This document shows positions 55,801 to 64,000 of a stretch of 64,000 bases of DNA, piece after piece. Position numbers and translations under genes: made by a program. The stretch spans positions 62,001 to 126,000 of the forward strand of contig JAPTJF010000044.1 of NCBI GenBank assembly GCA_029339195.1, in the 5' to 3' direction. The notes beneath the pieces were generated by a model. It made no database searches, was not told the origin of the DNA, and saw only the letters and a program-made list of their open reading frames with translations. Source of the stretch: Micractinium sp. NFX-FRZ. Lineage: Eukaryota > Chlorophyta > Trebouxiophyceae > Chlorellales > Chlorellaceae. Every line of letters begins with the position of its first letter. The first letter of the stretch is position 1.

Positions 55801-58800
55801 AGATGACGCGGTGCAGCGCTGCCCAGGTGCCACATGCTGTGACATGGTGCCTCACCATACGCGCCGCCGCAATGCCCGCCCCCTGCAGGTCCTGCAAGTG
55901 GCCAAGCAGCTGCGCATGTGGAGCGCGGAGCATGGGGAGGCCACCTACTACGACCTCATTGCCCAGGTACGGTGCTCCCTTGCTGTCTGGATGGCAGCCG
56001 TTGTGGCAGGCTTTGGCACAGGCTCTGTGCTGAGCTGCGTTTGGATGGGTGCGTCAAGGTTGTGTGATCTGGGAGGGCAAAGCAGTGGGCGTTGCACGAT
56101 GCCAGGCTGACCTGGCCTGCCGCCCAAAGAATGACCACCGCCTTATGTGCCCCTGCCTTTCCTCACCCCTTCCTCTCAGGACTCTGACATCGTCAAGGTT
56201 GTGCTGCTGCTTACGGGGAGCGTGGAGGGCATGAAGTCGCTGACTGTGGATTACCTGAGTGAGCTGGGGCGGGGCAGGGTGCGGCGTAAGGGCTGCCGAC
56301 TGGACCCAACCAAACACGTGTCCAGATTGAGCTGTGCTCATTGAACCATTGCGCGCCATGCCACTCCAGCCGTGCCCTCCTTCACCTCGACCCCTCCTCC
56401 GCCCCGTTCCTGCAGAGACCTTCACCCAGTACGAGTTCTTGTGGCGCACCGACCTGCAGTCTGAGTACGAGGCCTTCATGCGCACCTCTCCCACCCTGGA
56501 GGAGTGCGAGGCGCAGCTGAAGCGCATCATGGCGGTGGAGCAGGTGTGGGGGAACAGCGCGTCCGGGAGTGGCAGGGTTTGGGAGCGGGAGACGGCCGGC
56601 CAGGCAGGTGGAGGAGCGCTTGTAGGGGCATGGCACAAGGGCGTTGCACAGCGCTTCTACAACCAGCACGCCTTGACCTGCTCGCCGTTGCATGTTGCCG
56701 CCTGGCGCAGGAGATCTCGTTGATCGCCCCGGTGCACAACCTGGGTGCCCTGAGCCTGGACAGCCAGCCCCTCAAGTACTCGCTGCGCTCAGAGGCTGCC
56801 AACTGGAAGGTCACCTTCTCCAAGACCGTGCACAAGAGCGCCTCGCAGGACCTGCTGGTGAGTACTGCTTGCTGGGCCGGTAAGGCCGCGGTAAAGGGGC
56901 AGACAGTGACCCTGTTTAGTTGTGCAGCGCTGAGCACCTCAGCTCTGCCCCCACCACTGCGCCAGCTTCTCCTTATCTCCTTCCCCTACTCCTTACGCCG
57001 CCAACACTCCCACTCGCATCTCATCCCCGCATCTTACCTCCCCCCATGCATTCGCTTCCCGCCCTCAACAGGCCTTTGACCAGTACATGCGCGAGCTGAC
57101 GGCGCGACTGGGCCGGCGCGTGGAGGACCTGGACGACGTGAAGGCGCTGGTGGGGGTGCTGCGGGAGGTGCGGGAGTACGAGGCGTGCGTGGACGCGGTG
57201 GTGGGACCCATCGAGGACATCTACGCGCTGCTCATGCGGTGAGTGAGCCAGGCTTGGGGGGGGTGGGGCTGCTGTGTGCGGCTCCGCACTGAGGGTGGCA
57301 GGGGGACGCATGCTGCACCACCGCGCTTGCCGTGCTGCCTTGGGTGCGCTGCCGCCCTGCCTTACGTGCTTGCCGTTCCTTGCTCCCTGCTCACGGCCTT
57401 ACCCGTCTCCCGGCTTTTGCCGCACCCTCTCCCTGCCCTGCCCCGGACCTCCAGCTACGAGGTGCGTGTGCCCAAGGAGGAGGCCGACCTGGTGGGTGAC
57501 CTGCGCTACTCCTGGCGCAAGCTGAAGAAGCTGGCAGCAGATGTGTCGGACAACCTGGCCACAGTGCAGGTGGGTGTGGTGGACGGGTGTGTAGTCATGG
57601 CTGGGGTGGCTGCCAGGCGGGCGAGTGGCTCGGCGCGTGTGTGCCCTGGTTGCAGGCAGACACTATTGCAGGACACCCAGCTGAAGGAAGGCAGTGGGTG
57701 GCGCTCCCGTATGTGCTTGCACCTGTGCACGCATTCAAGCAAACACCCCCAGCAGCTGCTTGCCTGCTGGTTCCCCCTGCCTTGCTTGGTCCAGCCATTA
57801 CCCTACACGTCCTCAATCTTACAACTGCTCGCTCCTCCGTGCCCTGCGTCCTTCCAAAACAACTCTCCCCTGCAGGTCGGCTTCAAGCGCACGCTGCTGC
57901 AGGACGTGAAGCTGTTTGTGGTGGACGCGGTGGCCTTCCGCCAGGACTGGGAGGCCAACGGCCCCACTGTCCCGGGGCTGGACCCCATGGACGCCACCGA
58001 CCGCCTGCGCAAGTTCCAGCAGCTGTTCGAGGTGAGCAGGGCTTCACTGCTGCAGCTACTCTGGGCAGCGCCGCGCCTGCGAGTGCCCTGGGCACCTGCA
58101 CACCTGATGCCTGCTTGCCCACGCTGCTGCTCAGGTGCTGCGGTAGTCAGTACCATCTGCCTGCTGTGTTTCGTCACGCACTCCCAGCAAGGTCACATGT
58201 TTTACACGATGTCGTGGCCCCACCACTCTGCCTGTGCAGGTGCGCAAGCGCAAGTGGGACAGCTACTCCAGTGGGGAGGAGCTGTTTGGGCTGCCGGTCA
58301 CGCAGTACCCGGAGCTGGAGCGCACCGAGGAGGAGGTTGTCATGCTGGACAAGCTGTACAGGTGGGTGTTGAACAATAGAAAGGGAGGCTAATGGCAGGC
58401 CAAGCAGGCAGGCAGAAGGGCAGAGTGGGCAGGGTGCTCAACAAAGAGTCACAAAGGGGGACACAGCATGCAGGACAGGAAGGGGAAGTGTTGCATTCAA
58501 TGACGCCACTGCAGCTCCTGCTGTCGAAGAAACTCAATACCCCCACCCTTTCTCCGCCCCGCAGTCTTTACGTCTCGGTCATCACCACCATCCGCGGCTG
58601 GGGAGACTATCTGTGGGTTGACGTCGTGGAGAAGATCGACGCAATGGGCTCCCAGGTGGGTGGGTGCCGTTGGGCAAAGTTGAGTGGGTCAGGCTCGCCT
58701 CACTCTCTACCATCCCCTGTCCGGAATGGTCTCCCATCTGCTGATCACCCTGCTCTCCTTCTCTTGCACAGGCCAACGAGTTCCAGACCTCGTCCAAGAA

Positions 58801-61800
58801 GCTGCCCAAGGCGCTGCGCGACTGGGCCGCCTACAAGGACTGCCGCCGCACCATCGACGACTTCCTGGCGCTGCTGCCGCTCTTCCAGGCGCTCACGCAC
58901 AAGTCCATCCGCGACAGGTGAGGGAACTAGCTCCCTGAATTGTTGGTTTGACCCGCAGGATGCTTGGGAGAGCAGCCCGGGCTCTAGGCTCTGCAGTTGA
59001 TTAAGGGTGCTGCTGTAGCAGGGCTGCAGTTGCCTGCCCCTGTTGTGTCCGCCCTCCCACCTGCCCCACCAAACATGTGTCATGCTGCCGCGTGCCTCGC
59101 CTGACCCCACAGGCACTGGAAGGAGCTGCAGACAATCACAGGCCACGAGCTGAACCTGGCTGAGGACGTGTTCAAGCTGCAGCACGTGCTGGACGCAAAC
59201 CTGCTGGCGCGCAGGTGGGGCAGGGCAGCTCTTGGCAGAGGTGGCTGGGCCGGCGCTAACTGTGCTGCCACTGCACCTGTCCTGCTTGCTGCACCCGCAC
59301 CGCAAGCCCTGCCCTGCCTTGCCTTGTCCGCCTCAACCCCTGACCTATTTGTGACAACCGCGCCTTCAATTCATTCTCCCGCCCTACCTCCAGGGACGAT
59401 GTGGAGGACCTGTGCAACGCGGCTGTGAAGGAGGAGGCCATCGAGGTGAAGCTGCGCGCGGTGGCGGAGCAGTGGGCGCAGGAGGTGTTCACCTTTGCCG
59501 ACCACAAGCAGCGCGGCCCCGTGATCCTCAAGGTGCGTGTGTGTGCTGGGGCATGCTTGGAGGCCACCAGAGTTCTTGGGTACCTGGTAAGAGGTGTTTC
59601 TGCACCTCTTTGCGGCGTGCCAGCCTGCGCAATTGCGTGTGCCATGCCGTGCTGCTCACCACCTCGACTCTCTGCCTGTGCTGCTTTTCCAAAAGCTCGC
59701 TGCTCTTGCAGTGCTGGTCTGTGCTGCCTTTCCTGCTCCCCTCACCCTCCACCTCTCACCCTGTCCCCTATCCCGCAGCCCGCTGACACCTCTGAGCTGC
59801 TGGAGCGCCTGGAGGACTCGCTGATGACGCTGGGCAGCATGGCCACCAACCGCTACGCAGCGCCCTTCCGGGCGGAGGTGCAGGGCTGGATCAGGTGGGT
59901 GCGGCAGGGGAAGGGCGTGCCCAGGGCTGCAGCAGGGCGGCTGGCAGAGGATGTGTGGTTGTGCATGCTTGCTGCGCTGCCCTGGGACAGCGCATCGTCT
60001 TTGCCTCACGCAATTCCCTACCCTGCCTCACCCTTCTGCCTAACTTCCTCCGTGCGCAGCAAGCTGTCCACTGTGAGCGAGACACTGGAGCAGTGGCTGA
60101 TGGTGCAGAGCATGTGGCAGTACATGGAGGCGGTGTTCAGCGGGGGCGACATTGTGAAGCAGCTGCCGCAGGAGGCCAAGCGCTTCCAGAACATCGACAA
60201 GAACTTCATGAAGGCAAGTTAGTAGCAGGGCTGGCTGGATGGGGGGGTGGGGAGCAGCAAAGGTCCAGCATGGGGTGGGGCAGCATGATGTCGGTGCGGG
60301 GTCAGTGTGTGGTTACAGTAGCTCGGGCTGGCAAGGCAGGACCGGAAGCAGCAGGAAGGGGAAGCTGTAGGTTGAGGCTAGCCTGGCCATTTCCTGCCGC
60401 TCGTCCGCCTGCCTCCTCACTTCCACCCCTCCGCTGCATCTCATTTTCCTGCCCACAGGTGGTCCAGCACGCCACGGACACGCTCAACGTGGTCGACACG
60501 TGCGTGGCCACGGAGCTGCTGCGCACGATGCTGCCGCACCTGCTGGAGCAGCTGGAGCTGACGCAGAAGTCGCTGTCGGCGTACCTGGGTGGGTGGAAGG
60601 GTGACAGGGTGGTGTGGTGCTAGCGATGGTATCCAAGGGTGGCTGCCTTCATACCTGGCCAGAGCCTTTGTACGCGATGCACCATTGCACCGATCACTTG
60701 CCTGCCTGCCCTGCTGCCCTGCCTGCCACCGCCTGCAGAGGCCAAGCGCTCCGAGTTCCCTCGCTTCTACTTTGTGTCCGACCCCACGCTGCTGGAAATC
60801 CTGTCGCTGGGGTCGGACCCGCCCTCGGTGGTGCCCCACTTCCAGAGCGGCCTCTTCGACTCCCTCTCCAACGTCACCTTTGACAAGGTAATCCAGTGGC
60901 TGGCCAGGGGGCAGGGGCAGGGCAGGCTGGGTGGGTTGGGTGAGGCGGCCTGGCGCAGTACTCCTTCCTGGTGTGCACCACTTGCTTCCACCGGCTGCTG
61001 CACCTTGCTCTTGCCTGCACCCCGATCCCTTGGCATGACGTTGCATGAACGTTTCATCCTCCCTTCCTGGCAGGCCGACCGCACACGCATGCTGGAGATG
61101 TTCAGCCGCGAGGGCGAGTGCGTGCCGCTGGAGGCACCTGTCGAGGCGCGCGGCAACGTGGAGGTCTGGCTGCAGCGCCTGGTGGAGGGCATGCAGGTGC
61201 GCCACGGGGGTGGAAAGGCAGGCAGGGACGAGGTGTGGGTGGAGGGGCGGTTGGTGGGCTTGAGGTAAGAAGCAAGGGGCAGGGTCCAAGGCCGTCGCTG
61301 TTAGGGCCTGGCCCCCAAGCTGCTCCTCGCGCTCTCCCCCCACTTCACCCTAGCCTCGCCCAGCTTGCTCACCTCAACTCCACTCCTGCTCTGCCTGCCT
61401 CACCCCCGCCCCACCCCACCGCAGGCCACCATGAAAGCGGTGATCCGCCGTGTGCACAGCGAGGTGTACGAGCAGGAGCTGGAGGCCTTCCTGTTCAGCC
61501 ACCCCGCGCAGGTGGCGCTGCTGGGCCTGCAGTTCCAGTGGACTGCAGACATGCAGGTGTGACGAAGGAGGGCAGGGCAGGGGGTGGGGCAGTGTTGAGT
61601 GGAAGTGGAGCGCGGACCTGCCAGAGATCTCTGATTGTTGCCCAGCCCATGCTTCCATCTGTGGCCACCACCCTTGCTTCGACAGCTTTCCTGCCTCCCA
61701 CTGTGATGCGCCCACCCTCCCGCCCTCCCACCCCAGGCCGCGCTGCACGCCGCCAAGGCCGACAAGGCCGCAATGCCGCGTGCCGCCAAGAAGGCCGAGG

Positions 61801-63062
61801 CGCAGCTGCGCCAGCTGGTGGACCTCACCCTGCGCACCGACCTCACCCGCATCCAGCGCACCAACCTGGAGACCTGCATCACCGTGCACATGCACCAAAA
61901 GGAGGTGGGCGGGTGGGCTTGAGACAGTGCGGGGTGGCGGTGAGTGCCGGACGCTGCTTTATCTGTGGTCTATGCTGGCACATTGAAGTGCACGTGTGCG
62001 TGCCCTTCATGCCCGCCGCCTGCGCTCTCTCTGCCTGCCGCCTGGCACAGGTCAGCGAGGAGCTGGTGCGCAAGAAGGTGAAGGACCCCTCCGACTTTGA
62101 GTGGCTCAAGCAGTGCCGCTGCACGTGGCGCGACGACCGCGACACCGTCATCGTCTCCATCTGCGACATCGACTTTGAGTACAGCTACGAGTACCTGGGT
62201 GGGTTGAGGAGGGTGGAGGTGGGGGAGGTGGGAGGTGGAAGAGACAGGCGCCACGAGGTCTGTGGTGGGCTGCGGTGGAGATGGGAGTGAGGTGGCGTGG
62301 CGGGAGGAGGCGGGGAAATGAGGCTGAAATAGCAGGCAGGCATGCCGGGCAGCCAGCACTGTAAGTGTTGTGACGCCCCAAATTGTTTTCAACCATACTT
62401 TGAACTCTTTCCTGATTAAGCTGCATTGATTGAGACGACAGCCAGCACGCCAAGGGGCAATGCATGCAGCATGCATGGCAGCTTCGGTGGGCAGGACGTG
62501 AACGCTAGCAGGACTGGATGTGCCTGCCTGCTGTTGCTTTCCTCCCACCTTCTAATGTCCAACGCACTCCGAATGGTGACACTGAACGCTCTGTAAAAAC
62601 GGAACTGCAAAACCGTGCCGGGAGCAGGAGGATAGCCTGCCCTGGCTGCCGCTCGATGCCGCCTGCCCGCCCTGCCCGCCCGCCTGTGTGCAGGCGTCAA
62701 GGAGCGGCTGGTGATCACCCCGCTCACCGACGTCTGCTACATCACCCTCTCCCAGGCCCTGGGCATGTACCTGGGTGGCGCGCCCGCCGGGCCCGCCGGC
62801 ACCGGCAAGACGGGTACGCGGGTACGGGTGCCAGCCCATCGCCAGCCTGGCGCCAGCTCAGCATTCAGCATACTATCAGCCAACACTCATCTCCCTTCCC
62901 CCCTATCCCGCAGAGACCACCAAGGACCTGGGCGCCACCCTGGGCAAGTATGTCGTCGTCTTCAACTGCTCTGACCAGATGGACTACAAGGGCACCGGCA
63001 AGATCTTCAAGGGCCTGGCCCAGTCTGGACTCTGGGTGTCGCTTGACGAGTTTAATCGCTGA
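49822..63062 (+). CDS. Axonemal outer-arm gamma-type dynein heavy chain, ends after AAA1 Walker B (1897 aa, 38 exons)
   Basis: Exons: 49822-49866, 49963-50012, 50186-50255, 50365-50427, 50571-50789, 51006-51270, 51482-51718, 51956-52428, 52744-52860, 53089-53445, 53624-53729, 53939-54099, 54333-54485, 54677-54826, 55013-55192, 55451-55639, 55889-55966, 56180-56258, 56416-56543, 56711-56857, 57072-57238, 57455-57569, 57876-58031, 58240-58361, 58565-58655, 58772-58917, 59113-59214, 59394-59532, 59779-59894, 60060-60213, 60459-60588, 60739-60887, 61074-61196, 61425-61556, 61737-61904, 62051-62198, 62694-62813, 62914-63062; all phases agree. Tail (about 1-1150) and linker (about 1150-1600, including [19 protein letters not shown]) are complete. 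AAA1 begins with [20 protein letters not shown], Walker A GPAGTGKT at 1841-1848, and Walker B as WVSLDEFNR, then TGA. The wording [20 protein letters not shown] and [14 protein letters not shown] is axonemal, closest in memory to the ODA2/DNAH5-DNAH8 class. AAA2-AAA6, stalk and microtubule-binding domain are absent. Introns after 50255 and 60213 have GC donors. Confidence 0.92.
57655..57690 (+). repeat. Echo of the dynein exon start at 57876
   Basis: The intron reads TLLQDTQLK; the exon about 220 bp further on reads TLLQDVKLF near its start ([11 protein letters not shown]). Confidence 0.78.
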
Positions 63063-63822
63063 GTAAACGTTTTTATTGGTGTTTTGGGTTGGGTGTATTG
63101 GGTTGGGTGGGCTTGGGGAGCGTCGGTGCCTTGGATGGTTTGGCGGTACCGCCGGCGTCGGCGCCGCCGGCGCCGCCGCCAGTTGCACTCTTCTTACTGC
63201 ACCTTTTGTCTGCACCTGCAATTGCAGCCCAATTCGTTGTTTTCGTTGGTGGGGTTGGTGTTGTTCTGGGGGTGGTCCGGGCGGTTTCAGCGCCGCCGTC
63301 GGGGCGGCCCTTTGGCGGTACCGTACCGCCGGCACTTCCCAGTCGGCTGCTTCTTCTCACTCACCTGCTTCCCAACAGCACCTCAAGCTCAGCCCAGTTC
63401 GCAGCACCTGCCAAGTATCACGATAAAAACTGAACACCAGTGTCCAGCGGCTTTCTGCTGGGGTGGCCCGGGCGGGGTGTGCGGCGCCGGCGCCGACCAA
63501 AGCCGGCGCCACGCCCCACCCCAACTGCCCACCACCTCTGTCCCACTCTCCTATTGCTGCTTGGGGTGTTGTCTGGTCTGGTGGGGCCGGGATTGTTCTG
63601 GTTACGGTTTTGATGATATGTGAGGTGATCGAGGTGAGCAAGTGTGGAGCAGGGCGGGTCGGTTGCGCCGGCGGGCGCAGCTGCAACCCCCGCCCCCAGC
63701 TGCGGCTTGTCTAGTGTGTGTGGTGTCTCTGCATCTCTATACGAGGCCTACCGCCGCCGCTGCACCGTGGGCCCCACTGCTGCCGCTGCCACAGCAGCGG
63801 GCCCCAGGCGGCTGCTGCCGGC
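63063..63822. other. Sequence after the dynein stop, no supported gene
   Basis: Composition shifts at once after the TGA: T/G-rich repeats (GGGTTGGGTGTATTGGGTTG), then palindromic motifs such as GGCGGTACCGCC (about 63142-63153) and GGCGCCGCCGGCGCC-like blocks, with a related GGCGGTACCGTACCGCC near 63312. None of the expected dynein AAA1 continuation (INIEVLS-type) is visible in any frame. It may be the 3' UTRs of convergent genes or an inserted element. Confidence 0.5.
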
Positions 63823-64000
63823 TCAGCGCCCCGCCCCCTCTGCGCCGCCCCGGCGGATCTTGGGGATGATGAAGCGGGGCGCTGCCGGCTGCTGCTGCTG
63901 CTGCACCGGCTGCTGCGCCAGCAGCAGCTCCTGCACCTGCTCCTGCTGGCGCCGCACCCTGGCGTTGCCCTTGCCCCTGTCCTTGGGCGCGGGCGCGGGC
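63823..64000 (-). CDS. 3' end of an unknown gene (partial)
   Basis: The minus-strand frame from the window edge reads PAPKDRGKGNARVRRQQEQV, then a Gln-rich stretch, then PRFIIPKIRRGGAEGAGR and TGA at 63823-63825. It is basic, with a conserved-looking end after low complexity, typical of real C-termini in this window. The rest of the gene lies beyond the window. No family is recognised. Confidence 0.5.
   Translation of the reverse strand, partial: PAPAPKDRGKGNARVRRQQEQVQELLLAQQPVQQQQQPAAPRFIIPKIRRGGAEGAGR

Noticed and set aside
63073..63360. 95-codon minus-strand frame after the dynein stop
   Set aside because: Repetitive Thr/Pro/Lys composition, no splice-consistent link to the gene ending at 63823 and no motif.

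Overview
The window is nuclear DNA of a green alga (Chlorophyta). It is very GC-rich. Its genes are cut into many short exons by introns of roughly 50-600 bp with GTGxGT-type donors and CTGCAG-type acceptors. The proteins carry long Ala, Gln and Pro low-complexity tails, and an axonemal dynein heavy chain sits beside a plant-type SPINDLY gene. A Chlorella/Micractinium-like or Chlamydomonas-like alga fits; the sequence alone does not settle which. All gene models were built by hand from splice consensus plus reading-frame continuity, with phases checked across every junction.

Layout: (1) 1-5000 (+), 3' part of a putative glycosyltransferase-like protein; (2) 6541-9931 (+), multi-spanning EamA/DMT-like membrane protein with an apparent frameshift; (3) 11423-13364 (-), bZIP transcription factor with polyQ; (4) 14378-15708 (-), small 144-aa unknown protein; (5) 17702-19525 (-), and (6) 21210-22981 (-), two tandem paralogues of an unknown membrane-anchored family, the second frame-broken; (7) 24938-27896 (-), secreted PAN/Apple-like plus proline-rich protein; (8) 28708-40265 (-), SPINDLY, the TPR-GT41 protein O-fucosyltransferase, 26 exons; (9) 40618-45454 (+), AATF/BFR2-type nucleolar protein, divergent from SPINDLY; (10) 45962-48246 (-), ZIP zinc/iron transporter; (11) 49822-63062 (+), axonemal outer-arm gamma-type dynein heavy chain, 38 exons, stopping just after the AAA1 Walker B motif; (12) 63823-64000 (-), 3' end of an unknown gene. 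The genes do not form a pathway. This is an ordinary eukaryotic gene neighbourhood with two divergent pairs (8/9 and 10/11) and one convergent pair (9/10).

The most unusual structural signal is in the introns. In at least six genes on both strands, introns contain one or more degenerate copies ('echoes') of the neighbouring exon edge including its splice site: exon end plus donor repeated downstream, or acceptor plus exon start repeated upstream. About twenty such echoes were found by eye. Some carry stop codons, but at least two (in the AATF and ZIP genes) stay open and in frame with the real exon, so they could act as alternative acceptors.

Other points of note are the dynein truncation, an Asn-to-Arg change at the invariant DNA-contacting position of the bZIP, the broken paralogue, four GC-AG introns, a 46-base G run and several minisatellites.
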